This document shows, piece after piece, positions 1 to 9,329 of a stretch of 64,000 nt of DNA. The stretch lies in contig JAPUEK010000046.1 in assembly GCA_027492585.1 (NCBI GenBank), positions 1 through 64,000 of the forward strand, read 5' to 3'. Source of the DNA: Paracoccaceae bacterium (GTDB lineage: Bacteria > Pseudomonadota > Alphaproteobacteria > Rhodobacterales > Rhodobacteraceae). The position numbers and the translations under genes are program-made. Under the pieces are notes generated by a model, which had not been told where the DNA came from, made no database searches, and was given only the letters and a program-made list of their open reading frames with translations. Each line of letters begins with the position of its first letter. Position 1 is the stretch's first letter.

Positions 1-616
1 CGATATTCTCGACCTCCAGGTCGGAAATCGCGGTCTCGAAATGGGGGTCCCAGTTCACGAGCCGCTTGCCGCGGTAGATCAGGCCCTTGTTGTACATATC
101 CACGAAGACCTTGATCACGGCGTCGTGGAAGTTGCCCTCCTCGCCCGCAGGCGCGCCGGGAGCGCCGGACATGGTGAAGGCCTCTCGGTCCCAGTCGCAG
201 GAGGCGCCGAGCCGCTGCAACTGGCCGATGATCGTGCCGCGCGACTTGATCTTCTGCTGCCAGACGCGGGCGAGGAAGGCCTCGCGCCCCATCTCGCGGC
301 GGGACGGTTCCTGATGCAGCGCCATGTCGCGCTCGGTCACCATCTGGGTGGCGATGCCGGCATGGTCGGTGCCGGGCTGCCAGAGCGTGTCATGGCCGCG
401 CATCCGGTGCCAGCGGATGAGAATGTCCTGCAAGGTGTTGTTGAAGGCATGGCCCATGTGCAGCGAGCCCGTCACGTTCGGCGGCGGGATCATGATGGAA
501 AAGGCTTCGGCGCCGGGTCTGGCATTGGCGCCGGCGCGGCCGACCTTCTCCCTGATCCACAGATCGGAAATCCGGGCTTCGGCTTCGGCGGCGTTGAAGG
601 TCTTTTCCATGGGCAT
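1..616 (-). CDS. valS: Valyl-tRNA synthetase, N-terminal part (cut by window edge)
   Basis: Reading the minus strand from position 616 gives an open frame of 205 codons that runs off the left edge, so only the N-terminus is present. It is a class I aminoacyl-tRNA synthetase that charges tRNA-Val. The PPPNVTG segment leads directly into the ATP-binding HMGH signature at residues 53-56, and [13 protein letters not shown] follows, which is the ValRS arrangement. Two start codons lie close together (616 and 610). I prefer 616 because an AGGAA Shine-Dalgarno sits 7 bases upstream. The CP1 editing domain and the KMSKS loop would lie outside the window. The identification is secure from these motifs. 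Confidence 0.95.
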   Translation of the reverse strand, partial: MPMEKTFNAAEAEARISDLWIREKVGRAGANARPGAEAFSIMIPPPNVTGSLHMGHAFNNTLQDILIRWHRMRGHDTLWQPGTDHAGIATQMVTERDMALHQEPSRREMGREAFLARVWQQKIKSRGTIIGQLQRLGASCDWDREAFTMSGAPGAPAGEEGNFHDAVIKVFVDMYNKGLIYRGKRLVNWDPHFETAISDLEVENI

Positions 617-714
617 GTCGCGGTTCCTTGAAAGCTCGGCTTTCCTCTACCCGTTCAAAGGGCGGAGGCCAAGACCGATGCAGCCAGGACCGATGCGGGA
701 GGGACGGTCGCCCC

Positions 715-2094
715 TCAGCAGTTCGGCACGTTCACCGCCAGCCCGCCGAGCGAGGTTTCCTTGTATTTCTCATGCATGTCGCGGCCGGTCTGGCGCATGG
801 TCTCGATGCAGGCGTCGAGGCTGACGAGATGCACCCCGTCGCCGCGCAGGGCGAGGCTGGCCGCCGAGACCGCCTTGATCGCGCCGAGACCGTTCCGCTC
901 GATGCACGGCACCTGCACGAGGCCCTTCACCGGGTCGCAGGTCATGCCGAGATGGTGTTCCAGAGCGATTTCGGCGGCGTTTTCCACCTGCATCGCCGTG
1001 CCGCCCATCACCGCGCAGAGGCCCGCGGCGGCCATGGCGGCGGCGCTGCCGACCTCCGCCTGACAGCCACATTCCGCGCCGGAAATGGAGGCATTGTGCT
1101 TGCACAGGCCCCCGATGGCGGCGGCGGTCAGCAGGAAATCCCCGATCCGCGCCGTGGAAGCCCCCGGCACATGGTCGAGGTAATAGCGCAGCACCGCCGG
1201 CAGCACCCCCGCAGCGCCATTGGTCGGCGCGGTGACGACCTGCCCCCCTGCGGCGTTTTCCTCGTTCACCGCCATGGCGTAAAGCGACATCCAGTCGTTG
1301 ATCGTATGGGGGGCGGTCATGTTCAGCCCGCGTTCGGCCATCAGCGCGTCATGGATGCCCTTGGCGCGGCGGCGGACCTTGAGCCCGCCGGGCAGGATGC
1401 CGGTCCCCGCCATCCCGCGCGAGATGCAGGCGTCCATCACCTCCCAGAGCCGGGCGATGCCGCGGTCGATCTCGGCGGAGGAGCGGTATTTCAGCTCGTT
1501 GGCGCGTTTCATCTGCGCGACGGAAAGGCCGGATTTCGCCGCCATGGCCAGCATTTCATCGGCGGTTTCAAAGGGATACGGCACATCCGCCTTGCCCTTG
1601 GCCTTGGCGCCGCCGGCCTCTGCCAGCTCCGCCGCGGTCAGCACGAAGCCGCCGCCGATGGAATAATAGGTCTCCTCCAGGATCACGTCGCCCTGCGCGT
1701 CGGTCGCCTTCAGGATCATGCCATTGGCATGGCCGGGCAGGGCGGGGCCGTAGTCGAAGGCCAGATCCTTGGCCGGATCGAAGGCAAGCGCGGGCAGGCC
1801 CGGCGGGGTCACGCGATGGGTGGCGGCGATTTCCGCCAGCACTTTCTCGGCCTTTCCGGCGTCGTAGCTGGCCGGCTCGAACCCGGCAAGGCCGAGGATC
1901 GTCGCCCGGTCGGTCGCATGGCCGACCCCGGTGAAGGCGAGCGAGCCGTGCAGCGAGCCCCTGAGCCCCGCGAAATGGAAGGGCGAGGCGCGCATCAGGT
2001 CGAGGAACCGCGCGGCGGCCACCATCGGTCCCATCGTATGGGAGGAGGAGGGGCCGACCCCGACCTTGAACATGTCGAACACGGAAAGGAACAT
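715..2094 (-). CDS. sdaA: L-serine dehydratase, iron-sulfur type, single chain
   Basis: This 459-residue protein deaminates L-serine to pyruvate and ammonia using a [4Fe-4S] cluster. The N-terminal beta domain carries GPSSSHT at residues 14-20, and the C-terminal alpha domain carries GCQAEVG near 343-349. Cysteines at about 344, 386 and 397 (in CDPVKG and PCIERN contexts) match the three cluster ligands of the family. Both domains are in one chain, as in proteobacterial SdaA. The start lies 7 bases after the stop of the glutathione S-transferase gene, so the two are probably co-transcribed. valS begins about 100 bases further on. The product is cytoplasmic. Confidence 0.96.
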   Translation of the reverse strand: MFLSVFDMFKVGVGPSSSHTMGPMVAAARFLDLMRASPFHFAGLRGSLHGSLAFTGVGHATDRATILGLAGFEPASYDAGKAEKVLAEIAATHRVTPPGLPALAFDPAKDLAFDYGPALPGHANGMILKATDAQGDVILEETYYSIGGGFVLTAAELAEAGGAKAKGKADVPYPFETADEMLAMAAKSGLSVAQMKRANELKYRSSAEIDRGIARLWEVMDACISRGMAGTGILPGGLKVRRRAKGIHDALMAERGLNMTAPHTINDWMSLYAMAVNEENAAGGQVVTAPTNGAAGVLPAVLRYYLDHVPGASTARIGDFLLTAAAIGGLCKHNASISGAECGCQAEVGSAAAMAAAGLCAVMGGTAMQVENAAEIALEHHLGMTCDPVKGLVQVPCIERNGLGAIKAVSAASLALRGDGVHLVSLDACIETMRQTGRDMHEKYKETSLGGLAVNVPNC

Positions 2095-2101
2095 CGGGGC
2101 C

Positions 2102-2776
2102 TCAGGCGGAAAGGGTGAAGGGCAGGGGGCCGAGGCCCTCGTCCTGCGCGATGCGCTGCGCGGCGGCGCGGCGCTCGGCCGCCGCGATCACGGCATGGAG
2201 GGCGGGGTAGCTGCGCGGATCGACATGGGCCTGATCCTCGGGCGGAAAGCTCGCCAGCCAGCGGATCAACATGCCGAGATAGAAGCCGAGCAGGGTCGGG
2301 CGGTCGGGCGTCAGCCAGCCGGGTTTCGCGGCGGCGGCGGTTTCGAGCGCGTCAAGGCAGGTGCCGACCCGCGCCCGCGCAAGCGGCAGAAGGGCGGGAA
2401 CCGCCTCCGGCCCGGCGGTACGCTCGGGATAGAAGAGCTGCAACAGCGCGGGGTGCAGGTTCGTCGAGGTGAAGAACAGCCATTTCAGGAAATCGCCCCG
2501 ATCCGGAGCGGAAGGGGCCGGGGCAAGCCCTGCCTCGGGATGGCGGTCCGAGAGCCAGAGCAGGATCGCCGCCGTCTCGAACATCGCACCCTCCGGCGTC
2601 TCAAGCGCGGGGATGAGGCCAAGGGGATGCAGCGCACGGTAGGCGGGACGGTCGAGATCGCCCTTCGTGCGGTCCACCAGCCGCAAGTCATGCGGCAGGC
2701 CCAGCTCCTCCAGCACGATGCGGATGACGAGGGAGGCGCTGTCGGGCGCATAGTGGAGGATGAGTGGCTGGGTCAT
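2102..2776 (-). CDS. Glutathione S-transferase family protein
   Basis: A 224-residue soluble protein with an N-terminal thioredoxin-like domain. It begins MTQPLILHYAPDSAS and contains LIPALETPEG with the cis-proline of the glutathione-binding site and ETAAILLWL with the conserved acidic residue. An all-helical C-terminal domain follows. This is the usual length for bacterial GSTs. The reading frame stays open another 30 codons upstream, but the protein aligns with the family only from the ATG at 2776. The active residue looks like a serine near the N-terminus, but the substrate cannot be inferred. It lies 7 bases upstream of sdaA in the same direction. Confidence 0.85.
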   Translation of the reverse strand: MTQPLILHYAPDSASLVIRIVLEELGLPHDLRLVDRTKGDLDRPAYRALHPLGLIPALETPEGAMFETAAILLWLSDRHPEAGLAPAPSAPDRGDFLKWLFFTSTNLHPALLQLFYPERTAGPEAVPALLPLARARVGTCLDALETAAAAKPGWLTPDRPTLLGFYLGMLIRWLASFPPEDQAHVDPRSYPALHAVIAAAERRAAAQRIAQDEGLGPLPFTLSA

Positions 2777-2882
2777 GGCGTCCTTGGCGGTTTGCGGGTC
2801 TGGCCCTTGCCCGTCAGTATCGCGCGGGAAGGCCGCTTCGCACAGCGCCAAAAACGACACTTTCAAACCGGGGGCGGCGGAA

Positions 2883-2904
2883 GCGGTGCGCGGGCGCGCA
2901 CCGC
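2883..2904 (-). terminator. Possible terminator hairpin after mntH
   Basis: A perfect 10-base inverted repeat, GCGGTGCGCG with CGCGCACCGC, lies 9 bases beyond the mntH stop codon. No clear T tract follows on the minus strand, so this is either a weak or Rho-assisted end or only an mRNA-protecting hairpin. Confidence 0.4.
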
Positions 2905-2912
2905 GCCCCAGC

Positions 2913-4250
2913 CTAGAGGAAATCCAACAGCAGTTTCAGGTTCAGCCCGATGATGACCACCGCGATCAGCACCGCAAGCGCCACCAGCCAGACGGGCGCC
3001 ACCATCGGCCCCATCTTCTTGCGGTCGGCGGTGAACATCACCAGCGGCACCACGGCAAAGGAAAGCTGCAACGACAGCACGACCTGGGTGAGGATCAGCA
3101 GCTCCGCCGTCCCCTCGCTGCCATAGAGGATGGTCACCACGGCGGCGGGGATAATGGCGATGGCGCGGGTGATCAGCCGGCGCAGCCAGGGCGGCAGGCG
3201 CATCCTGAGGAAGCCCTCCATCACCGCCTGCCCGGCCAGCGTCGCCGTCACCGTGGAATTCAGCCCGCAGGCCAGCAGCGCCACGGCGAACATCATCGGC
3301 GCCACCCCGGCCCCGAGGATCGGGCCGAGAAGCTGATGCGCGTCGCCCAGTTCCGCCACCTCGTTGCGCCCTGTCGTGTAGAAGGCCGCCGCCGCAAGGA
3401 TCAGGATGGAGGCATTGATCAGGAGCGCGAACATCAGCGCCACCGTGCTGTCGATGGTCGCATAGCGCAGCGCCTGCCGCTTTTCCTCCAGCGTCTCGCC
3501 ATAGGCGCGGGTCTGGACGATGGCGGAATGGAGATAGAGGTTGTGCGGCATCACCGTCGCCCCCAGAATCCCGAGCGCGAGGTAAAGCATCTCCGGGTTC
3601 CGCACGATCTCCACCGTCGGCGCAAAGCCGCGGATGACATCGCCCCAATTCGGATCGGCAAGCGCGATCTGCACCCCGAAACAGACCGCGATCACCCCGA
3701 GAAGGGCGATCACGAAGGCCTCCAGCCAGCGGAAGCCCTTGTTCTGCAACCACAGGATCAGGAACACGTCGAGCGCGGTGATGACCACCCCGATCTCCAG
3801 CGGGATGCCGAACAGCAGGTTCAGCCCGATGGCCGTGCCGATCACCTCGGCAATGTCGGTGGCGATGATGGCGATCTCCGCCCCGAGCCAGAGCGGCATC
3901 GAGACCCAGCGGGGGAAGGCATCCCGGCAGGCCTGCGCCAGATCGCGCCCCGAAGCGATGGCGAGCCGCGCGCAGAGCGATTGCAGCACGATCGCCATGA
4001 GGTTGGAGATCAGCGCGACGACGAGGAGCGTATAGCCGAATTTCGACCCGCCGGCGAGCGAGGTCGCCCAGTTGCCGGGGTCCATGTAGCCGACCGCCAC
4101 CATGTAGCCCGGCCCGAGGAACGCCGCGAACCGCCGCCATCTGCCGGCCGGCAGCCGGACCGAGCCATGCACCTCCGACAGCGCCGCCTCGCCGCGTGGC
4201 TTCGTCCAGCCCTGATCCCTCAAATCGAAGATGCCGGAGGATTGCGCCAT
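2913..4250 (-). CDS. mntH: Nramp-family Mn(II)/divalent metal transporter
   Basis: A 445-residue inner-membrane proton-coupled importer for Mn(II) and possibly Fe(II). The helix-1 metal-binding motif DPGNW is at residues 57-61 and the helix-6 motif MPHN at 234-237. Eleven hydrophobic helices are apparent, which is typical of MntH. The ATG at 4250 has an AAGAAGAGAG Shine-Dalgarno. A 21-base imperfect palindrome at 4264-4284 lies 14 bases upstream of the start codon and is a plausible site for a Fur/Mur-type metal repressor. The gene stands alone and diverges from rpiA. Confidence 0.95.
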   Translation of the reverse strand: MAQSSGIFDLRDQGWTKPRGEAALSEVHGSVRLPAGRWRRFAAFLGPGYMVAVGYMDPGNWATSLAGGSKFGYTLLVVALISNLMAIVLQSLCARLAIASGRDLAQACRDAFPRWVSMPLWLGAEIAIIATDIAEVIGTAIGLNLLFGIPLEIGVVITALDVFLILWLQNKGFRWLEAFVIALLGVIAVCFGVQIALADPNWGDVIRGFAPTVEIVRNPEMLYLALGILGATVMPHNLYLHSAIVQTRAYGETLEEKRQALRYATIDSTVALMFALLINASILILAAAAFYTTGRNEVAELGDAHQLLGPILGAGVAPMMFAVALLACGLNSTVTATLAGQAVMEGFLRMRLPPWLRRLITRAIAIIPAAVVTILYGSEGTAELLILTQVVLSLQLSFAVVPLVMFTADRKKMGPMVAPVWLVALAVLIAVVIIGLNLKLLLDFL

Positions 4251-4263
4251 GATGCTCTCTTCT

Positions 4264-4284
4264 TGTGAATGAGAATTATTCGCA
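4264..4284 (-). promoter_or_regulatory. Putative Mur/Fur-type operator of mntH
   Basis: TGTGAAT-N7-ATTCGCA forms an inverted repeat with 6 of 7 positions matching, in an AT-rich island inside GC-rich DNA and next to the mntH start. Known rhodobacterial and rhizobial mntH genes are repressed by the Mn-sensing Fur homologue Mur at similar AT-rich dyads. Assignment to Mur rather than Fur or Irr is inference. Confidence 0.5.
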
Positions 4285-4409
4285 AAATAGACGGGGGACG
4301 AGACCTGTCAAGCCAAACCCGCGCCCCGACCGCCGAATTCGGCCTTGCCCCTCGCGGCGGCCCGGCGGAGGGCCTATAAGAACGGCTACCCAAAAGGAGC
4401 GAATCCCCC

Positions 4410-5198
4410 ATGGCTGCCGAGCTTTCGCCCATCGACAAGGCCAAATTCATCGCCGCCAAGCGCGCCGTCGATTTCGTGCAGGACGGGATGAAGGTCGGCC
4501 TCGGCACCGGCTCCACCTCGGCCTGGATGGTGCGCTGCCTCGGCGAGCGCGTGCGGGAGGAGGGGCTGCGGATTCTCGGTGTGCCGACCTCGACGCGCAC
4601 GGCGGAACTGGCGCGGCAGGTGGGCGTACCGGTCACCTCGCTCGATGATGCCAAATGGCTGGACCTGACCATCGACGGGGCGGATGAATTCGACACCAAC
4701 CTCGCACTGATCAAGGGCGGGGGCGCCGCCCTCCTTCAGGAAAAGATCGTGGCCACCGCCTCCGACCAGATGATCGTCATCGCCGATGCGGCCAAGGAGG
4801 TCGCCCAGCTCGGCGGCTTCCCCCTGCCGGTGGAAGTGATCCCTTTCGGCTGGCAGACGACGAAGGCGCTGGTGGAGGAACTGCTGGTCGGCCTCGACGT
4901 GCTCGACCGCGACGTGACCCTGCGGATGAACGGCGACAAGCCGCTCCTGACCGACGAGGCGAATTACATCCTCGACCTGCACCTGCGCCGCATCGGCAAT
5001 CCGCGCCAACTGGCGCTGGTGCTGAACCAGATCCCCGGCGTCGTCGAAAACGGCCTCTTCATCGACATCTGCGATATCGTGGTGATCGGCCATGGTGACG
5101 GCCGCGTCACGGTGCGCGACATCAACAACGGCACCGAAGACACCGAACGGCTGCTCTTCGCCCCCTCCGACAACATCTTCGCCGATCTCGGCGACTGA
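4410..5198 (+). CDS. rpiA: Ribose-5-phosphate isomerase A
   Basis: Interconverts ribose 5-phosphate and ribulose 5-phosphate in the pentose phosphate pathway (and in the Calvin cycle if present). The 262-residue protein has the RpiA signatures GTGSTSAW at 32-39, DGADEFD at 89-95 with the catalytic aspartate, and KGGGAALLQEK at 102-112. Its length is slightly above the roughly 220-230 residues of other RpiA proteins because of the C-terminus. An AAAAGGAG Shine-Dalgarno lies 9 bases before the ATG. Glutathione reductase follows on the same strand after a repeat-containing gap of 90 bases. Confidence 0.97.
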   Translation: MAAELSPIDKAKFIAAKRAVDFVQDGMKVGLGTGSTSAWMVRCLGERVREEGLRILGVPTSTRTAELARQVGVPVTSLDDAKWLDLTIDGADEFDTNLALIKGGGAALLQEKIVATASDQMIVIADAAKEVAQLGGFPLPVEVIPFGWQTTKALVEELLVGLDVLDRDVTLRMNGDKPLLTDEANYILDLHLRRIGNPRQLALVLNQIPGVVENGLFIDICDIVVIGHGDGRVTVRDINNGTEDTERLLFAPSDNIFADLGD

Positions 5199-5210
5199 CC
5201 GCCTCTTCCC

Positions 5211-5270
5211 CATCCCCTGTGCATAAATATCCCACGGGGGGACCGGGGGGTGGGAAACCCCCCGGCGCTT
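5211..5270 (-). repeat. Dispersed hairpin/box repeat, copy 1
   Basis: Member of the dispersed intergenic family whose consensus is a GC hairpin (here CCGGGGGG-TGGGAAA-CCCCCCGG) followed by a box related to GGATATTTGAGGCAAGATGA. The copy is read on the minus strand, between rpiA and the glutathione reductase gene. It shares the CCCCTGTGCATAAATATCC variant with the copy at 9017. Confidence 0.75.
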
Positions 5271-5288
5271 GCCGCAAAGGACCACGCC

Positions 5289-6647
5289 ATGAGCTTCGAC
5301 TACGACCTTTTCGTCATCGGCGGCGGCTCCGGCGGCGTGCGCGCGGCGCGGATCGCGGCGGCGGAGCATGGCGCCCGCGTCGGCCTTGCCGAGGAAAGCC
5401 GGATGGGTGGCACCTGCGTCATCCGCGGCTGCGTGCCGAAGAAGATCATGGTCAATGCCTCGGCCTTCCCGCAGGCCGTCGCCGATGCCGCCGCCTATGG
5501 CTGGCAGGCAGAGATCGGCGCTTTCGACTGGCCCCGCTTCCGCAAGGCGCTGGAGGCGGAGCTGGACCGGCTCGAAACCGCCTACCGCAACACGCTGAAA
5601 TCGGCGGGTGTCACGATCCACGATGCGCGGGCGGTGGTGGAGGATGCCCATCGCATCCGCCTTTCCACCGGCGAAAGCTTCAGCGCGCGGCACATCCTGA
5701 TCGCCACCGGCGGCTGGCCCTTCGTGCCGGAGGTTCCGGGGCGCGAACTCGCGGTCACCTCCAACGAGATGTTCCATCTCGACGCACTCCCCGCCCGTGC
5801 GCTGGTGGTCGGGGGCGGCTATATCGCCTCGGAATTCGCGGGCATCCTCAACGGGCTCGGCTCTGCGGTCAGCCAGTATTACCGCGGCGCGCAGATCCTG
5901 CGCGGCTTCGATGCCGAGGCGCAGACCCATGTTGCCACCGCCATGCAGGCCGCGGGCATCGACATCCGCTGCGGGATCGACGTCACGCGGCTGGAAAAGA
6001 CCGCGACCGGCATCCTCGCCCATGCCAGCGACGGCTCGGCGCGGGAGTTCGATCTGGTGCTCTATGCCACCGGGCGGCGGCCAAATGCCGCCGGGCTGGG
6101 TCTGGAGACGCTCGGCGTCGGCTTCACCCCCGACGGCGCGGTGGAGGTCGATGACTGGTCGCAGACCGCCGTCCCCTCGATCTACGCCGTGGGCGATGTG
6201 ACCAACCGCGCGAACCTCACCCCCGTCGCCATCCGCGAGGGTCATGCCTTTGCCGATACGGTCTTCGGGGGCCGCCCGGTGAAATTCGACCACAGCCTGA
6301 TCGCCTCCGCCGTTTTCACCCAGCCGGAGCTTGGCACGGTCGGTTTGACAGAAGCGCAGGCGGCGGAGCTTGGCCCCTGCGAGGTCTATTCCGCCACCTT
6401 CCGCCCGATGAGGACGCTCTTCGCCGGCCGGCAGGACCGGGTGCTGATGAAGCTTCTGGTCAGCGCCGGGACGCAGAAGGTGCTCGGCTGCCATATCGTC
6501 GGGGAGGGCGCGGGCGAGATGATCCAGCTTGCCGCCATCGCCATCGGCATGGGCGCGACCAAGGCCGATTTCGACCGCACCGTCGCCGTCCATCCGACCG
6601 CCGCCGAGGAACTGGTGACGATGCGGAAGCCGGCCCGCATCATCTGA
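5289..6647 (+). CDS. gor: Glutathione-disulfide reductase
   Basis: A 452-residue NADPH-dependent flavoprotein that reduces oxidised glutathione. It has the FAD-binding GGGSGG at 11-16, the redox disulfide in GGTCVIRGCVP (Cys43 and Cys48), a central NAD(P)-binding VVGGGYIASEFAG segment near 176, the second FAD motif YAVGDVT, and the C-terminal HPTAAEE segment with the active-site histidine of the partner subunit. The frame is open 13 codons further upstream, but that part overlaps a repeat element, so I start at MSFDYDLF. The GST at 2.1 kb is a possible functional partner. Confidence 0.95.
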   Translation: MSFDYDLFVIGGGSGGVRAARIAAAEHGARVGLAEESRMGGTCVIRGCVPKKIMVNASAFPQAVADAAAYGWQAEIGAFDWPRFRKALEAELDRLETAYRNTLKSAGVTIHDARAVVEDAHRIRLSTGESFSARHILIATGGWPFVPEVPGRELAVTSNEMFHLDALPARALVVGGGYIASEFAGILNGLGSAVSQYYRGAQILRGFDAEAQTHVATAMQAAGIDIRCGIDVTRLEKTATGILAHASDGSAREFDLVLYATGRRPNAAGLGLETLGVGFTPDGAVEVDDWSQTAVPSIYAVGDVTNRANLTPVAIREGHAFADTVFGGRPVKFDHSLIASAVFTQPELGTVGLTEAQAAELGPCEVYSATFRPMRTLFAGRQDRVLMKLLVSAGTQKVLGCHIVGEGAGEMIQLAAIAIGMGATKADFDRTVAVHPTAAEELVTMRKPARII

Positions 6648-6807
6648 CCGCAGGGGGAAGCCCGCCCGCAGGCCGGTTCTTGCTTGATTTCTGCGGCCAA
6701 GATGCCCAAGTCAGGCAGGAACCGGCAACAGGGCCTCCGGTGCGCGCCTCCGGGCCGTGCCGCAGGGGCCTGCGGCCAGCGAGACAGAGCAGGAAGAAGG
6801 AACGATC

Positions 6808-7983
6808 ATGGCGGGAAGCGGAGGTCCCTGGGGCGGCGGTGGCGGCCCTGAAGACGATGGCCGGGGCAAGGAGGACGGGCGCCGCAACGGCGTGCGCCGT
6901 CCGGGCGACGGCCCGCAGATCCCCGAGATCGACGCGCTGATGAAGAAGGGCTCCGAGCAGCTTCGCGTGCTGATGGGCGGGCGTGGCGGCAATCGCGGCA
7001 CGGGCGGCGGCGGCATGGGGTCGGGCGGACCGATGGTCACGCGGCAGGGGCTGGCGCTCGGCGCGCTGGCGCTGGTGGCGCTCTGGGGCTTCCTGTCCTT
7101 TTACACCGTAAAGCCGGAGGAACGCTCGGTGGAGCTGTTCCTCGGCAAATTCTCGACCATCGGCAATCCGGGCCTGAACTTCGCCCCCTGGCCCTTCGTC
7201 ACCGCCGAAATCGTCCCGGTCACGGGCGAACGGACGACCGACATCGGCACGGGCGCCGCGGGCAATATGGATACCGGCCTGATGCTGACCCGCGACCAGA
7301 ACATCGTGGATATCGAGTTTCAGGTGGTCTGGAACATCTCCGACCCCTCGGCCTATCTTTTCAACCTCGAGAACCCGGCGGATACGATCCGTGCGGTCTC
7401 CGAATCGGCCATGCGCGACATCATCGCGCGCTCTGAACTCGCCCCCGTGCTCAACCGCGACCGGGGCGCCATCGCTGCCGATCTGCGGGCGGCGGTGCAG
7501 ACCACGCTCGACAGCTACAATGCCGGCATCAACATCGTGCGGGTGAACTTCGACCGCGCCGACCCGCCGCGCGAGGTCATCGACGCCTTCCGCGAAGTGC
7601 AGGCCGCCCAGCAGGAGCGCGACCGGCTGGAGAAGGAAGCCGACGCCTATGCCAACAAGGTCACGGCAGGCGCGCGCGGTCAGGCCGCCAAGATCACCGA
7701 GGATGCCGAGGCCTATCGCTCCAAGGTGGTGAACGATGCCGAGGGGGAGGCCAGCCGCTTCCTGTCGGTCTATGCCGAATATGTCAAAGCCCCCGAGGTT
7801 ACGCGCAAGCGCATGTATCTCGAAACCATGGAGCGGGTGCTCGGCGGCATGAACAAGGTGATCCTGGACGGGGTGAATTCCGGTCAGGGCGGGCAGGGCG
7901 TGGTGCCGTTCCTGCCGCTCAACGAACTCGGGCGGATGCCTGCCGGGGCTGCGGCCACCACCACCACGGGGGGGACCAACTGA
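6808..7983 (+). CDS. hflK: HflK, subunit of the FtsH-modulating membrane complex
   Basis: A stomatin/prohibitin (SPFH/PHB) family protein that with HflC forms a periplasmic-facing complex regulating the AAA protease FtsH. The 391-residue product has a Gly-rich N-terminus, one transmembrane helix at about 81-99, an SPFH domain at about 100-290, and a charged coiled coil with a C-terminal Thr-rich tail. The ATG at 6808 follows AGGAAGAAGG; the upstream in-frame ATG at 6757 has no ribosome site. The stop overlaps the hflC start by one base (TGATG), indicating translational coupling. Confidence 0.94.
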   Translation: MAGSGGPWGGGGGPEDDGRGKEDGRRNGVRRPGDGPQIPEIDALMKKGSEQLRVLMGGRGGNRGTGGGGMGSGGPMVTRQGLALGALALVALWGFLSFYTVKPEERSVELFLGKFSTIGNPGLNFAPWPFVTAEIVPVTGERTTDIGTGAAGNMDTGLMLTRDQNIVDIEFQVVWNISDPSAYLFNLENPADTIRAVSESAMRDIIARSELAPVLNRDRGAIAADLRAAVQTTLDSYNAGINIVRVNFDRADPPREVIDAFREVQAAQQERDRLEKEADAYANKVTAGARGQAAKITEDAEAYRSKVVNDAEGEASRFLSVYAEYVKAPEVTRKRMYLETMERVLGGMNKVILDGVNSGQGGQGVVPFLPLNELGRMPAGAAATTTTGGTN

Positions 7984-8873
7984 TGCGGATGACCTATATC
8001 CTTCCCGGCCTCGTGCTGGTCGGCGCGCTGATCCTGTCCTCGGTCTTCATCGTGGATGAGCGCAAGAAAGCGCTCGTGCTGCAATTCGGCCAGGTGAAAC
8101 AGGTGGTGTCGGAGCCGGGTCTCGGCTTCAAGATCCCGCTCATCCAGGAGGTGGTCTTCTATGAGGACCGCATCCTCGGCCTGCCGACCCAGCCGATCGA
8201 GGTGACGCCGGCCGATGACCGCCGTCTCGTCGTCGATGCCTTCGCCCGCTGGCGGATCACCAATCTGGTCGAATTCCGCGAGGCCGTCGGGCCCGGCGGC
8301 GAGGATCAGGCCCGCGCCCGGCTCGACCGGATCATCAATGCGGCGATCCGCGAGGTGCTCGGCTCCGTTCCCTCGCAGCGGGTGCTGTCGGAGGACCGCA
8401 CGGCGCTGATGAACCAGATCCGCGACCTCGCGCGGCGCGAGGCGGCGAGCCTTGGCGTCGAGGTGATCGACGTGCGGCTGACCCGCACCGACCTGCCGGA
8501 CCAGAACCTTGAGGCGACCTTCGCGCGGATGCGGGCGGAGCGGCAGCGCGAGGCGGCCGACGAGATCGGCCGCGGCAACGAGGCCGCGCAGCGGGTGCGG
8601 GCGACGGCGGACCGCGAGGTGGTCGAGGTGACCTCCGAGGCGAGCAAGCAGGCCGAGGTGATCCGCGGCGAAGCCGACGCGCAGCGCAACAAGATCTATG
8701 CCGAGGCCTTCGGGCGCGACCCGGAATTCTTCGCCTTCACCCGCTCGCTCACCTCCTACGAGCGCGCCCTGCAGGCCGGGAACACCTCGATGGTCATGGA
8801 ACCGGACAGCGAGTTCTTCGACTATCTGCGGAGCGAGGCGGCGCCCAAACCCGCGCCGGCCCCGGCGCCGTAA
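7983..8873 (+). CDS. hflC: HflC, subunit of the FtsH-modulating membrane complex
   Basis: Partner of HflK. The 296-residue protein has an N-terminal transmembrane helix at about 5-22 and an SPFH domain with DERKKALVLQFGQV near 26-39. A long helical AEVIRGEADAQRNKIYAEAF region and a Pro/Ala-rich tail follow. It is the second gene of the pair, coupled by the TGATG overlap, and the operon ends at a strong hairpin terminator 19 bases past the stop. Confidence 0.94.
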   Translation: MRMTYILPGLVLVGALILSSVFIVDERKKALVLQFGQVKQVVSEPGLGFKIPLIQEVVFYEDRILGLPTQPIEVTPADDRRLVVDAFARWRITNLVEFREAVGPGGEDQARARLDRIINAAIREVLGSVPSQRVLSEDRTALMNQIRDLARREAASLGVEVIDVRLTRTDLPDQNLEATFARMRAERQREAADEIGRGNEAAQRVRATADREVVEVTSEASKQAEVIRGEADAQRNKIYAEAFGRDPEFFAFTRSLTSYERALQAGNTSMVMEPDSEFFDYLRSEAAPKPAPAPAP

Positions 8874-8890
8874 CGGCATCCGACATTTGC

Positions 8891-8922
8891 GAAAGGCCGG
8901 CGGTGACGCCGGCCTTTTCGTT
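8891..8922 (+). terminator. Rho-independent terminator of hflKC
   Basis: AAAGGCCGGC pairs perfectly with GCCGGCCTTT across a 6-base loop and is followed by TCGTTTTG. It lies just past the hflC stop. Confidence 0.85.
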
Positions 8923-9329
8923 TTGCCTCGCGGCCCGCCGGAAACCCGCAACGCCCCGGTGCAGGGCGACAGCCCGACCCGCCATCATGCCCCCCCTTCC
9001 GTGAGCTTCCCTCCCTCCATCCCCTGTGCATAAATATCCTGCGGGGAGGTCCGGAGGGGTGCAAAACCCCTCCGGCGCCCGCACAAGGCGCACCCCCGCC
9101 GAACGCCCATCCCCCCGACATTTCCGCAAGGATTTCGCCGCGACATCGGATACCTTGGGCAAACGGTCCGGGGGGATGCCGGTGCCGTGACAAATACCGT
9201 CATCAGGCTTCACAAGGGGTTGAGCCTTTGCGAGCGGGATTGCATTGCAAAGCGGATTGCTTAGCTGATGATGCAATCCGTGATCCGACGGGGCGGCAAG
9301 GCCCCTGCACATCGAAAAGGAGTTCGGAC
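8923..9329. other. Gene-free stretch before the DegP-type protease
   Basis: About 400 bases without a credible gene. It contains a copy of the dispersed repeat (9017-9080) and, near the protease start, an inverted repeat GGATTGC (9254-9260) / GCAATCC (9273-9279). The dyad could be an operator or a leader hairpin. Short open frames here have no ribosome site and run through the repeat. Confidence 0.5.
9017..9080 (-). repeat. Dispersed hairpin/box repeat, copy 2
   Basis: Minus-strand copy with the hairpin CCGGAGGGG-TTTTGCA-CCCCTCCGG and an AGGATATTTATGCACAGGGG box. It is the same variant as copy 1 at 5211. Confidence 0.8.

Noticed and set aside
4386-6593. 735-codon minus-strand open frame opposite rpiA and gor
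   Set aside because: It runs across two genes and a repeat element, and its sequence is His/Asp/Gly-rich shadow composition.
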